Shown here: positions 1-11,110 of the stretch, one piece after another
How the letters are laid out: each line of letters opens with the position of its first letter
Position numbering within the stretch: the first letter of the stretch is position 1
Origin: Shinisaurus crocodilurus
Taxonomy: Eukaryota; Chordata; Lepidosauria; Squamata; Shinisauridae
DNA length: 64,000 bases
Reading direction: 5' to 3'
Assembly (NCBI GenBank): GCA_021292165.1
Contig: JAHFWL010000193.1
Span: 1 to 64,000, forward strand
The notes under the pieces: model-generated
What the model was told of the DNA's origin: nothing
The model's input: the letters and a program-made list of their open reading frames with translations, nothing else
Database searches by the model: none
Position numbers and translations under genes: made by a program

Positions 1-175
1 ACCCGACCGGGACTCACTTTCCCATGGGCGCCCCTTGTCCCCGCCCAGTCCGGGGCGCGACGTGGTTTCGGGGCTCCTGGCTGGCAGCGCGCGCGGACTC
101 TCCCTGCGGGGGAAAGAGCTCCCGCTCGGTCATGTTGCCTGCAGCGCAAAGGGGTGCGCGCCCTCAAGAGCAACA
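1..175. promoter_or_regulatory. CpG-rich segment, likely edge of a CpG island
   Basis: The first ~130 bases hold close to twenty CpG dinucleotides, including two runs of alternating CG, while the rest of the window is strongly CpG-poor. This is typical of an unmethylated promoter island extending off the left edge. No exon can be identified. If the mammalian order GPM6B-GEMIN8 is kept, an alternative GPM6B promoter would be one candidate, but nothing in the sequence shows it. Confidence 0.45.
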
Positions 176-332
176 TACGCACATTCGTGAAGAATGCAGG
201 GGGAGGCCAGCCCTGCCGGGTGGCAGCCCCGTGTCACCCACCAAAGGCCAGCCTTCAGCACAACTCTGTGCTAGGAAAAGCTGTGCCGGTTGAATTTCTG
301 CCTGTTAGAAGCGCGGAAGGCCAGGGAAGAAA

Positions 333-715
333 TGGCAAACGGCATAGGCGCTAGAGCAGCCCTTTCACAACCTAGTGCCTTCCAGATGTTTTGGACTACC
401 GCTCCGAGCATTCCCGCCCATTGGCCCTGGTAGGTGGGTCTGATGGGTGTTGGAAGTCCAAAACATCTGGAGACCAATTGGTTGGGCAAGGCTGGGCTAG
501 AGAGTATTGGACTGGAACTTGGGAGACTCAGCTTCAAGTCTCCACTCAGCCACGAAGCTCACTGGGTGACCTTGGGCCAATCAATGGTCAATCACTTTCT
601 CTCAGCCTAACCAGCCTTACAAGGTTGTTGTGAGAATAAAATGGGGGAGGGGGAAAGAATCATGTGTTCTTCACCTTGTACTCCTGGGAGGAAATATAAA
701 CGTAATAAATAAAGT
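333..715 (+). mobile_element. tRNA-derived SINE with TAAATAAA tail, split by a hAT MITE
   Basis: The 5' part (GGCATAGGCGCTAGAG) resumes after the hAT insertion as GGCTAGAGAGTATTGGACT. It continues through the diagnostic CACTGGGTGACCTTGGGCC and GTTGTTGTGAGAATAAAATGG body to a CGTAATAAATAAAG end. It is a diverged copy of the same family as the one at 47239. Confidence 0.7.
357..494. mobile_element. Palindromic hAT-type MITE
   Basis: The element begins CAGCCC and ends GGCTG. It is nearly self-complementary around a core matching CCAGATGTTTTGGACTAC and its inverse. It is flanked by CGCTAGAG (349-356) and GGCTAGAG (495-502), an 8-bp target duplication with 7 of 8 bases matching. It lies inside the SINE at 333-715 and is therefore the younger insertion. 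Confidence 0.8.
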
Positions 716-1015
716 GTTTGGGAGTTGGGATGAAGAATCATGAGGGTGGGGGAGGGAAATAACTGAACATAGAATGTGATGGCACAGATGGTCAAAAATT
801 AATCTGAGCATGTTTGCATGATGTAAGTACCCCCTTATTTATTACTGAGGCTTGCTCTCTGGTAAAGGTACATAAGATATGGTGCATGGACACATAGTAT
901 GGAAGTTAGGGCTAAAATTGTATGCTCATTTACTTGAAAGTAAACCCCAATGAATATGCATGAACTTGAGCTGCACATCTATCAATAGTTACTATTGGAA
1001 ACCCTAAACAGGAGT
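716..1015. other. Unassigned intergenic sequence
   Basis: AT-rich sequence between a SINE and a LINE. I see no gene, repeat signature or conserved motif in it. Confidence 0.6.
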
Positions 1016-1019
1016 GAGG

Positions 1020-1880
1020 ACAGTCTTGGGGTGGATGAGGACAAACAAACTGAAACTTAATCCAGACAAGATGGAAGTGTGGTGAGTAGGGAAATGCACT
1101 GCTCTGGAGACTGGACGGTGATGCACAACTTGGGAGTATTCTTGGATTCAGCGGTTTCTATGGAAACACGGGTGTCAGCAGTAGCCAGGTGTGCTTTTTG
1201 CCAGCTGCAGCCTTATCTAGAGAAAGTGGAACTTGCTTCTGTAACACATGCCTTGGTTAAGTCCAGGCTAGATTCCTTTATTGTGTTCTATATGGAGCTG
1301 CCCTTAAAGATGGTCCAGAGACTCCAGAAACATCCATTGGTGCAGAATGTAGTAGCAAGAACACTTGACTTGTAGGAGCTCAGCATTCAGATCATATTAT
1401 ACCTGTTCTGCATCATCTACATTGGCTGCCTATTCATTTCTGGGCCTAATTTCAGGTGCTGGTTTTAGCCTTTAAAGCCCTAAACAGTTTAGGACTAGCT
1501 TATCAGGACCACCTGCACTTACATCAGCCTGCCCAAGCCTTGTGATTGGTTTCTGAAGCTTTGCTCTCTGGCCCTTCAGCAAGGGCTGTTAGGTTGGTGA
1601 GTACCATGAAAAGGGCCTTTTCTATGGTAGCCCCATATGGTTTCCCTGAAACTTTCCCTAGGAAGAAACATATGGCCTCCTTTCCATTGGTTTTTAGGAG
1701 AACCCTAAAGACATTTTTATTTAGCCAGCTTTTGAATGATTTTAGGGTTAACTTTATAACTACTTAATCTGCTAGTGTTTATGTTATGTGGTTATATATT
1801 TTAGAATTGATTGTTTTGGTGTATTAATTGATATTGATTTATGCAAGCTTAAAAGGCAGTGTATTAAATGATATAGCTTT
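1020..1880 (+). mobile_element. L2/CR1-type LINE, 3' part, decayed
   Basis: Broken reading frames show the reverse-transcriptase C-terminal region of this LINE group: a NLGVFLDS stretch, a VTHALVKSRLD stretch matching the usual VxALVTSRLDYCN motif, then LHWLPI-like and FRRTLKTFLFSQL segments near the end. Stops and frameshifts show it is dead. Confidence 0.75.
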
Positions 1881-2069
1881 AATTGCTAAGAATGGGGGGG
1901 GGGACCCTGTTTAGAGGCTGTTTGTTTCTCCAGTTATCAGATGCTGAGGACAAACAGGTAGAATGGCTATCTAACGCAGCACAGAGATTTCTGACTGACA
2001 ACTGTTGGTTGGCTGAAACTTCTGGTATGACCCAGGAAGGCAGTTATTATATTCCACACCACAAAGGGG

Positions 2070-2267
2070 AAGGGCTGTAGTTTAGTGGTAGAGCACATGC
2101 TTTGCATGCAGAATGTACCTGGGTCCAGTGCCCAGTATCTCCAGGCAGGACTAGGGAAGAATCCTGCCTGAAACTCTGGAAAGCTGCTGCCAGTCAGTGT
2201 CAACAATACTGGGCTAGATGGACCGACCAATGGTCTGACTCAGTATGAGGCAGCTTCCTATGTTCCT
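2070..2267 (+). mobile_element. SINE with a tRNA-Ala(TGC)-like head
   Basis: The head reads GGGCTGTAGTTTAGTGGTAG (A-box region), then a GCTTTGCATGC anticodon arm with TGC, then a degraded B box near GGGTCCAGT. The body ends with the family's GACTCAGTATGAGGCAGCTT segment and TTCCTATGTTCC. It runs too far past the tRNA to be a functional tRNA gene. Confidence 0.75.
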
Positions 2268-3304
2268 ATTGACAAGTGTCTGTCTAACATGCCATTAACA
2301 ACCTTCAAGGATGAAGATTTTACCACCTCCGATTGGCAACATTTTCCCTGCTAAGTTTTTCCCAATAATTATGGGCAGAACAATCTTACCCCCCCCCCTT
2401 GGCCAGCTGTCTGAGGGGAATTAGGATGTGGTGGAGACACCCCTTTGCCACCACCAGAGAGGAACTCTGCTGGTGGTGGGGGGGCACATTTCCCCTGTGG
2501 TCCACATTATGCCCATCGAAAGCTCTGTAGTGAAAATCTACTGCTGGCGGTGTTTCCTGCCAGTGGTATGCCCCCAAATGGGGTGTTCAGAGGAGGGACG
2601 GGAGAGGCTTTTGATCCACTCTGTTCTCTCCCCTCCCCATACACACAGTTTTCATGGGGGCATGTCCACAAAACTAGGATCTGCTGTGCTAAACAGCCTA
2701 GTGGAGATTCTCCCTGCCTCCTGCCCTGGCTGGTTTGGTTTTTGGAATTGGTGGAGGATCCGTAGCTTCAGTTCCTCCACCCACCCTACTTAAGATGCAC
2801 TTGTAAATCTACCTGCCTGTAATTTTAAACTACTAGTAGCATTTAATGTATGTTTAAGTGATGGATTTTTGAATAACATAAAAACATCATAGCCTTTGCC
2901 CGAAGAATTTACAGTCCCCATTAAAACTCATGGCCTTGTAGCTCCAGCAAGTGGAGTTCTGTCAACATCTCTGCTGTTGTAGTCTTTCTTTTAAAACATT
3001 TTTTTAAAACTTAAACATAAAAGTTCTTACCTTCCCTTTCTTATATAGCATGCCTTTCTTGTCGTGCAGGCCTCTTTTTAATCTGGTTCACTTGGTCAAC
3101 CAACGGCTTTCTTGAACGCAGAATGCTTTGCTCCTCCTCTCCCTGTTCTCATTTAACTGCATAGATAGTTCTTCTTTCAAACGATTGTTCCTTACTCCAG
3201 AACGTCACATCAGGACTGGAGAGCAGTGGTGCTGAGTCCTAGCCAAACTGGGTCCAAATAAGGAAAGCTCCCAGTGTGTTTGTGTCTCTGTGTGTCATTT
3301 TTAT
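2268..3304. other. Intergenic stretch, no gene seen
   Basis: GC-mixed sequence with low-complexity GGGG/CCCC patches at 2390-2490 that could belong to an unrecognised old transposon. Apparent ORFs here are short, overlapping in two frames and without recognisable domains. Confidence 0.5.
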
Positions 3305-3443
3305 TTCATAGATTTCATAGATCATAGAGTTGGAAGGAGCCTACAAGGCTATCGAGTCCAACCCCCTGCTCAATACAGGAAACTAGAGGAGGGGTCTCCA
3401 TCCAAGTAATAACCAGGCCTGACCCTGCTTAGCTTTCCACACT
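3305..3443 (-). mobile_element. 5S rRNA-headed SINE with CR1-like tail, 5'-truncated
   Basis: On the minus strand it contains AAGCTAAGCAGGGTCAGGCC and TTGGATGG, the internal control region of a 5S rRNA gene. A linker (CCTCCTCTAGTTTCCTG) leads to a GGGGGTTGGACTCGATAGCC tail and a CTATGA end, like the CR1 LINE 3' terminus. The 5' third of the 5S head is missing. Confidence 0.8.
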
Positions 3444-5111
3444 TATTTTCAACATTTTGGAGCTCAGAGAACATAATGGTGGTTCCCATAGAACATAACA
3501 TGATAATACTGATCATGCTTCTTTTTGTGGTAAAATCTATAATATGGCAGGGTTTCAGGTGTCAAATGGCTTATTTTACAAGAGGGGACCCATGAAAATT
3601 CAAAGCCATTAAAAAAAAGTAATACCGGTACTTTGTCTCTCACACAGCCCATTTGCATACTCCATTTATATTCATTAACCTCAGTTACACACACATTTTA
3701 TCATCACTGTTATAGTGCTGCTCCTCCTCTGTCCATCTTCCCTCCTATAGTACACACCCACTTCTGCCCCTAAATTTGGTGCTGATAGTTTAACCTCTTA
3801 GCGAATGTCAAAACCAATAGCTTGTGCTTTGTTTGACTTCTCATTCATTTTTCTATCATGGCAAGTGTTCTAAAATTGTGACAATATTGTGTGTGAGCAT
3901 AATCCTAAATACATGATTCAAAACATTTGGCAGAACAGAATAAGGGTGTTTCGTGTCCTTATGTTATGGAAACAAGGGTTTGTTGTCAAAGCCCATATCC
4001 CCATGTCAAGTTCTCAACCTTTCCTTCCATAAAATGCAGTAACTCCTTGTATCATTATTTGTTTGTTTGTTTAAAGTATTTTATACTGATCTACAATCAT
4101 ATTTCCAGAGCAGTTTACAAAAAGAATAAAGTGATTAATGCACATAAAAATTTACATACAGTAATGAAAAAAATAAACTAAAAGCCACAGAATCATATCA
4201 TACAAGCAGCATAAAACAGTCAGCAGAATTAACATTGTATCTTAACAGCTCAGGAAAATAAGGGTTTTGTCTGGCATCAAAAAGACAATAAAGTAGGAGA
4301 TCGTGTTATTGTGGTGGACTGAACCTGGTCCGTTGCGCGGGTTCGGCACCTTAAGAGTTAACCGGCACCGAAGTCGTGCCCTGTACAGAACAGTAAATTC
4401 AGATAGGAAACGGAAGTATTCAATTTGCTTTCTAGGAGGCTTTGCTCGAATGCAGAATATTGCCTGACACCAGAGACTCTGACTTTGGTCTAACATAGCG
4501 GTTTGCTTGCCGATCGCCCGGGCGTTCTTCCCGGGGTTGGAAGTTGCTTGGCCCTAGCTGGAGCTAGCGACCTGACCTGTGCAGCCTGCACCATGTTCCC
4601 AACAACCCTTGGTTCTTTGGCACGTATCTTTTCTACCCTCCTCCACCCCCTCCCCACCCTTGATGACCAAGTGGTCTGGTCCTGCCCCGTGGGGTGCTGG
4701 CATCTCCATGGGTACTTTGGGGTACTTTGCAGCTCTTTGAGACCTGCACCCCCCCACCTCTGGAATCCCATGCTCTTCCTTGAGGGAAGTGTAAATTGTG
4801 TCCCATTGAATGTGGCAGATGTGTAACCGGTCTGCCCAGAATTGTGTCTCCTGTGCCCTGGGTGGGGATTAGGCAGACATTCAGCAGTGTACTCAGGCTT
4901 TCTCTCCACAGTTATGAGTAGATATAATTTAATAACAATTTAGTTATAGTTATGTCAAGCACAAAGAACTCCACAACAGGTCCCAATAGGATTGGGGTAA
5001 GCAAGGATTGGGAGAAAAGAGCAGCCCGATTGCAAATGAAGGCATGCATGGAGAGTGATTAAGATCTAGGAAGCATGAATGGGCAGCAGATGCAAATCTT
5101 GCACAGATTAG

Positions 5112-5115
<4 letters not shown>
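3444..5115. other. Intergenic stretch; possible LINE tail and old retroelement fragment
   Basis: 4055-4200 resembles a minus-strand LINE 3' end (interrupted TTTGTTTGTTTAAAGTATTT followed by AGCAGTTTACAAAAAGAATA). 4310-4560 has a higher CpG content than its surroundings and could be an old LTR-type fragment. No intact coding sequence is visible. Confidence 0.35.

Positions 5116-5145
<30 letters not shown>
5116..5145 (+). repeat. (CA)n microsatellite
   Basis: About 15 uninterrupted CA units. Confidence 0.95.
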
Positions 5146-5148
<3 letters not shown>

Positions 5149-5944
5149 AAAGGCACAGGAGAAACATTCCTGAAAAGAACCTTAGAATAAGCCCTGCAGG
5201 AGGGTGTCCTTCCCAATAGAAAGATTCAATGAGAATCTTAAACCCATCAAGGTAGGAGAACCCACATCAAGGGCCCCAGCCTCGAACAAAGGCAACTATT
5301 AGCACACAAAAGAACAGTGATTAAAGAACATCTGGGAGACAAGACAGCCCTTGCCCCTCCCATGTAGCCCGAGGTGTAGCAGAAAAGGTATAAGTAAGAA
5401 TTCAAGCTTAGCCCATAGAAGTCAGCAAGCAGGAATGCACACACCTCTTGCTCCCCTCTGCCATGCAGGACCCCCTTCCAACAGGGAACCAACAACAAGA
5501 CAGGTATTATAGATTCTTTCCTTATTCTTTCCTTTCCTTGCCAGCGTGGGGAGGGGCTTCTCCCCCCCCCCTTGCAGTCTACTAGAGCACAGGGATCTGT
5601 CTTCTCCAGAATTATAGAGTATGATTGAAGATGCAGTGGGTATATTTTGCTGCCTGAATTATGGTGTAAAACATTTTAAGACCAGGAACCAGGACACTGT
5701 ACCTGCTCTATATTTCTTCTTAAATAAACAGCTCTTCTTTCCTTCTAAACACATTGTGTCTCAACGTTCAGTATTTGTTTGTCATACTTCACCCAACTGG
5801 GTACGTTTTTACTCCAGCCAAAGATCCCAAACCTTTTGCAATACGGTGGGGTTAGCCTCTCTCCTTGGAGGGAATCATATTATCTGTCATAACACTAGGC
5901 AAACCTCTCATGAGAGAATGTTTCACAACTGTCTCACCTTAGAA

Positions 5945-6080
5945 CAGGGGAGGGCAAGCTGTGGCCCTCCAGATGTTTTGGCCTACAACTCCCATCAGTC
6001 CTGGCCTACATAACCAATGGTGAGTGATGATGGGAATTGTAGTTCAAAACATCTGGAGGGCCACAAGTTGCCCACTCCTG
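5945..6080. mobile_element. Palindromic hAT-type MITE
   Basis: CAGGGGAGGGCAAGCTGTGG at one end and its inverse GTTGCCCACTCCTG at the other surround the palindromic CTACAACTCCCATCA core. Flanks CCTTAGAA and CCTTCGAT match at 6 of 8 positions, as expected for an old 8-bp hAT target duplication. Confidence 0.75.
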
Positions 6081-6469
6081 CCTTCGATGGTGGGATCACC
6101 CCCACAGGAGGATCTCCACAGAACATCTTAATTAATGGAGACAGGTACATATGGAGACAGTCCTTAAAGTCTCGTGACAACATGATGTTGTGGTGTGGAT
6201 TTCCCTGCCTTCAACAACAGCAGCAGCCAATGATTTGGAGGGGAGAGTGGAGAAATGTGCAACCTCATGATGTCACAACATAGAATAAGGGTTCCAACAT
6301 GTTATAAACAGGGAGGGGAACTAAATATACGGTTGTCATGTTTGTTATCAGTCCTGTGTTTAATGTCGAGCTGCAGCCAGTGCATATATGGGATAATGTG
6401 TGATGTGCAGTTCAGCGAATGGTGGCTTTGTGTGGTCTGATCTGCTTTACTTATTCCAATTCCACGTTT

Positions 6470-6615
6470 ATTCAATTCCTTTTTAACCCACCCTTTTTCC
6501 GGGGAGCTCAGGGCAGCCTTCTCATTTTTATAGGTTAGGCTGAGAAAGAGTGACTGGTCCAAAGGGACCCAGCAAGCTTCAAGGCTGGGTCTCCCTAGTC
6601 CTAGTCCAATGCTCT
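6470..6615 (-). mobile_element. tRNA-derived SINE fragment
   Basis: Diverged minus-strand copy with GGTTAGGCTGAGAAAGAGTG, GGTCCAAAGGGACCCAGCAA and GGGTCTCCCTAGTCCTAG, matching the same family as the better copy at 27148-27396. Confidence 0.6.
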
Positions 6616-7147
6616 TATCACATATTGGATGTTCCTTAATTCAAAGTAGTCCAACCTCACTTGAAGTTCAGAGAACAGTTACAGAATGTCCTGCATTTGC
6701 AAAATTTGCTACATAAACTCCCATTTCTTTTGCTTATATACTACCTGTCTGTCTAGTTAGATTCTTACACTTCACTAGGCAATTTAGTATCTATCTGTCT
6801 GGTTCTGAATATAAATAGCTCCTAGCAGCAACTGCCTTTATTTGTCTTCCTCTGTTTTTTCTGTCTGGACATCTATCAGAGTTCTTCATTCTAGGGGAAA
6901 GGTTATTTAAAGAGAGAGAAAAGAAAAAAAAGAATGGTTTTTAATTATGGTTTTCTAAAGAGGACCATGAGAAAGCATTGCTATAGTAAGCAGGCGTCTG
7001 TAAGGAGTTGCTGGTTGTAGTTATGCAATTATTCTGATGCGACTAGTGCAAGGCTGCCTCTGGGCTCATCTAGGGGACGTACAGAGAATGTCAGGTCCAA
7101 GATCTTGTGTGTTAGGGGGTTGTGATTCTGTTTTAATATGTCATAGG

Positions 7148-7240
7148 CTGTATTCCTGTGCACAGGAATTACAGCCCGGAATGACATCCACTGAACTCAG
7201 TGGAGCTTCTGAGTAAAAGTGCATTGGATCAGGATTAAAA
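7148..7240. mobile_element. Diverged copy of the GCAATCCTATAC palindromic repeat family
   Basis: It contains GGCTGTATTCCTGTGCACAG and then TCAGTGGAGCTTCTGAGTAA, the two halves seen in clearer copies at 7444-7538. Confidence 0.45.
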
Positions 7241-7362
7241 TTGTCTAAAGCTGACTCATTGGTACAAAGGTTTAAGAAGCAAGTGAAAAACAATATGGAA
7301 GAATTTTTCATTTATCTATTTAGCTATTCCTCTACCCTTGTCCCTTACTGTTAATACTGTTT

Positions 7363-7363
<1 letters not shown>

Positions 7364-7393
<30 letters not shown>
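7364..7393 (+). repeat. (CA)n microsatellite
   Basis: About 15 uninterrupted AC units following TTAA. Confidence 0.95.
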
Positions 7394-7394
<1 letters not shown>

Positions 7395-7443
7395 GAAAAA
7401 CATGCTCATTTTTTCATATTCTATAAATGGAATGACCCCTTTG

Positions 7444-7686
7444 AGGCTGCAATCCTATACCCACTTCCCTAAAAGTAAGTCCTCTTGAAATTCGTGGTAT
7501 TTACTTCTGAGCAAACGTGTATAGGAGTGGACTGTTAGGCTACAAAACTAAACACATTTGTTAGAGAGTAAGCTGCATTGGACAGAGTGGGACATCTGAG
7601 TAAACAGGATTTATAGTGCAGTCCTATAGCCCCACTGAGCTCAATGGGGCTTACTCCCAGGTAAGCATGTATAGACGATTGAAGCC
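7444..7686. mobile_element. Two neighbouring copies of a GCAATCCTATAC palindromic MITE
   Basis: 7444-7538 starts GGCTGCAATCCTATACCCAC, has AAGTAAGTCCTCTTGAAATT and its near-inverse in the middle, and ends TGTATAGGAGTGGACTGTTA. 7611-7686 is a second copy, with GTGCAGTCCTATAGCC, ACTGAGCTCAATGGGGCTTA and CATGTATAGACGATTG. The ends are inverted relative to each other. Confidence 0.6.
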
Positions 7687-7757
7687 TTATTCCATTTTTA
7701 AAAAATCATGATACCACACAAGAAGAACAATATTTTATAAGTTCTCATAGTATATCT

Positions 7758-7777
7758 AAAAAAAAAAAAAAAAAAAA
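7758..7777 (+). repeat. Poly(A) tract
   Basis: About 20 uninterrupted A residues, with no recognisable retroelement directly 5' of it. Confidence 0.9.
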
Positions 7778-8357
7778 GAACTATTGACAAGGTAATGTGC
7801 TAAATGATGGCACCAAACCAGTTCAGACCAGCTAATATAGATTATCCAATTAAGATAGGAAAATATTTTTATTAATCATATGATTTTCAATTCAGACAAA
7901 AATTCCTATTATAACACTGCTAAACTATGTTGGCACGACTAAGATGGATATCTAAGAGATGCTGCTGCCAAACAAACAATGTGCAAGCTTTCAAGATCTC
8001 CAAATTTCTTCATCAGATGAGAAGTTTAAAAAACCCCACTCTTTAAAGTTTTGTGATCTTTTGGTTTGCCTAGTAAAAGTATTACACTACTATGGATTTG
8101 GGATGTTTTCTTACTTTCAACACAGCTACCTTTGCTTTGTTTGTGTGCGTTATATCTTTTACTATTTTAAGACTCCAGGGTGAGAAATAATTCACATACT
8201 GTTACACACACAAATTCTTCCATTTGATTTTATGGTCAGGATAGATTTTATTTTACATTTTTAGATCATTCTCGACACTGTGGATGCAATTTCTACATCT
8301 GAAATGTGTGGGTGTGTGATTGCCAATTGCAAATTTCAGCCAAATAGACCATAGTTT

Positions 8358-8359
<2 letters not shown>

Positions 8360-8390
<31 letters not shown>
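8360..8390 (+). repeat. (AT)n microsatellite
   Basis: About 15 AT units. Confidence 0.95.
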
Positions 8391-8394
<4 letters not shown>

Positions 8395-8446
8395 CAGGAT
8401 CAGAATCAGAGTAGTGATGTTATGTTCACTTATGTGTGCCATATTG

Positions 8447-8472
8447 TGGAGAAAAGAGCCTTTGGGGGGGGG

Positions 8473-8507
<35 letters not shown>

Positions 8508-8591
8508 ATGTGTGAACCGGCTAAAGGCTGGGGGTGGGGTGTGCATAGTTAGCGTGTGGAGAAAGGGGCCTTTGGGGGTTCCTGCATGCAT

Positions 8592-8629
<38 letters not shown>

Positions 8630-8655
8630 GCGCGCGCCTCCTCATGTGTAACCAA
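8447..8655 (+). repeat. Tandem duplication around two (CA)n tracts
   Basis: A module made of GTGGAGAAA, GCCTTTGGGGG, a (CA)n run and TCATGTGT occurs twice, at 8447-8521 and 8558-8655. The second copy has a (CG)5 extension (GTGCGCGCGCGCGCC) after its CA run. The module boundaries are clear; the CA lengths differ. Confidence 0.8.
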
Positions 8656-8759
8656 GTGAGGCCAGTTGAGGGGGCTGGGAGGAAACGAAAGCCTTGGAGA
8701 GGGCTTTCATATGTAAATAGTTCAAGTCATGAGTTCCCTTCCCCCTGCCTGGCCAGGTG

Positions 8760-9320
8760 AGGTGCATGGTGATTGGCTAAGAGGCAGGAGGGGAGGGGGG
8801 GAAAGGTATATTTCCCAAGGCGTGGTTTTTGGTCTTTGTCTTTGTTCTACCCGGCTGTGGTAATGGCGGAAAGCCAAGGACCCCAGGCAGCTCCTGGTAA
8901 AATTAGCTGGATTGAGGGCTCTAGTAAAGGCAAGCCTTGTGGGAGTTTCACCCATCTCGGACCTTCGGGTAGATGTGGTAATCTCCCTCGGGCAACAAGG
9001 CTGTGCTGGATTTAACCCTTGAAGAGAATACCCTCAGGTAACTGGTGTGTGCCTGAGAGTTATTAAGGAATCGGGTTTTATTGTGTTTTAGCTCTATTTC
9101 TGTGTACTAAAGTGTCTCTCTGTCTCTCTTTTGTACTTCTCTCATTTCCCCTAATCTTGTTGTTTAAATACTACCAGAATAAACCTTGTTGTGGTTTTAC
9201 CCCACATGGGTTTTGTAGTACTCTGTGAGTTCATTATCTAAATCCAGGTTACAGAAATTGAAGGCGAGTCCCTGAACAGAGATTCAAGTAGGGTTGCAGA
9301 CTGCTGAGGCTGGCAATCTG
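8760..9320 (+). mobile_element. LTR-like sequence, retroelement remnant
   Basis: It contains a TATATTT box-like start region, an AGAATAAACC polyadenylation signal near 9177 followed by a T/G-rich stretch, and then a GGCTGGCAATCTGGTACCTT segment. A related arrangement ending in GGCTGGCAATTTGTAGCC is found at 56500-56990. No coding region of the element is attached. Boundaries are approximate. Confidence 0.4.
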
Positions 9321-10050
9321 GTACCTTGAGATCTCAGGGGGTCTTGGTTCCTTTGGAGTAGGAAAGGGTGGGGGTGTGGCGGGCCAGCCAGCCCCCCCTT
9401 CCTCCACACATATAATAAAAGAAATTAAAATTATTGATAAAGCCACATTTTACAGAAGATAAAACACAAGCCTTCTTTGAGATTGAACATTCCTTTCCCT
9501 TCTAAATACTATCCCTGCTGAGCTTGCACTCTAGAAAAATTTGGAATCATCATCATCATAAATATCTAAAGTGCATGACTATTAACCAGATGCCCACTTC
9601 ATAGTATAGGAGAAGAAAACCCAGAAGGCAAAATGATGATGCATTTGTGTTTTACAGTATCAGGAAGACAATTAGTACATTTTACATAGTTAATTGGTTT
9701 CCTAATAAAATTAATCAAAGGAGTGTGCAAGTTATTAAACAGAAGAGTAAGGAAAGTAAGGTCTAGATCTTGTAGACATCTTGTAGACACTTAAGTATCT
9801 TTATCTGTAGGAACACATTCATAGAAATGGAGAGTGGAGCAAAGGGGCTCTTAATATGATTAAATTTAAAGTCTTGCCACAATCGCTTGCAGGATCATAT
9901 TCTGCATGTGCACATACACATAGGAATTTGTGTTGCAATTTCAAAATGGACTAAAGACATATCATATAAGCATTTTATTTAATAATTTTGTATGCCACTC
10001 AATATAAATATTCTCCAGGTATACAGCAATAAAACAGAAGAAATACATCC
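9321..10050. other. Intergenic stretch, nothing recognised
   Basis: AT-rich sequence without recognisable exons. A short CATCATCATCAT run occurs at about 9548. Confidence 0.5.
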
Positions 10051-10052
10051 TA

Positions 10053-10140
10053 AGGATGCAATCCTATGAATGTTTAGACAGAAAATATTCTACAACCTTG
10101 ACTGGGGCATGCTGGGGGTTGTACGACTTTTTTCTGTCAA
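10053..10140. mobile_element. Half copy of a GCAATCCTATG...TTTTTTCTG palindromic MITE
   Basis: It contains GGATGCAATCCTATGAATG and GTTGTACGACTTTTTTCTG, the two parts found in the fuller copy at 42104-42240. Confidence 0.5.
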
Positions 10141-10819
10141 TGGTATCAGAAAATCTTAGTTCTATGTATGTTTTCCCTCATTCCTTCCAGGGAAAGGCGT
10201 AAAAAAAAAAAAAAAACATCCTAAAGGGGTGAATATAGAACAACTTTTCAAATACAGATTGCAATTCTACAAGCAAAGAGATTTAAGAGATTTAAGTTTT
10301 GATTCACTTAAAAAGTAAAGACAGAAGTTAGTGGACCTGATAGTACACTATCCGCCTCTCAAGCAAAAATAAACAGCTCAGCATGAATAAGAAAACAGGG
10401 GTGGGGAAATAAGAAAATGGGAGTGGGGATTTTCACCTGAAAATTCAGAAGCATCCAGATTTCTTTTGAAAATTAAGTTTCATACAGAAGTTTCATTTTT
10501 TCCTTGTTGCAATAGTAGTGAAAAGCTTTGAATTCTGGTTTGTACTATTTGATCTATGCTGATATTAGAGTGTTTTCTTCATAATTCTAGCCTTATAATT
10601 TGTCATAAGCTAGCAAGGATTGAAGTGTGCATATTATGTGTTTATTTAACATTTGGTTAAGCTTCACAAGCATGGTTCCATTCATGCTACAGTACTTATG
10701 GTACTACCAGTTTCATGAAGCATGCACATAATGCCATGGTGGCATTTGACATGGCAATTGTAGATTGCCATCAATAATGACAATAATGGTAGGGCCTAGT
10801 CACAATGATTAACTCAGGC

Positions 10820-11085
10820 CCTACCATTAGGCAGAATGAGACATCTGTCTCAGGCAGCGGATGCTGGTGGGCAGGGAGCGACAGCAAGGTGTTGCAGGAC
10901 AGAGCTGTGTGTCTCATGCACCGATCTCTAATGTCCCCTGAGATAACCTGCTGATGGAGGATGCTATCCTGCTACCGGTGTTGATGTAAGAGTCAACTGC
11001 CAGTCTGGTTGGCTTTTGCATGTGGAACTGGGAGGGGCACCATCTTTCTCTTTACTTCAGGCGGCAAAATGTCTTGGATGAGTGC
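10820..11085. mobile_element. Probable hAT-type element of the CCATNAGGCAG family
   Basis: It carries GGCCCTACCATTAGGCAGAA, CTGTCTCAGGCAGCGG and, at the far end, CTTCAGGCGGCAAAATG. Related segments occur at 37195 and 37693. The ends are too diverged to define a target duplication. Confidence 0.4.
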
Positions 11086-11110
11086 TGGGTTAACTTGATT
11101 TTATTAAAAA

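Noticed and set aside
2070..2145. tRNA-Ala gene
   Set aside because: The arms are mutated (GTTTAGTGG, degraded B box) and the sequence runs on into a SINE body seen elsewhere.
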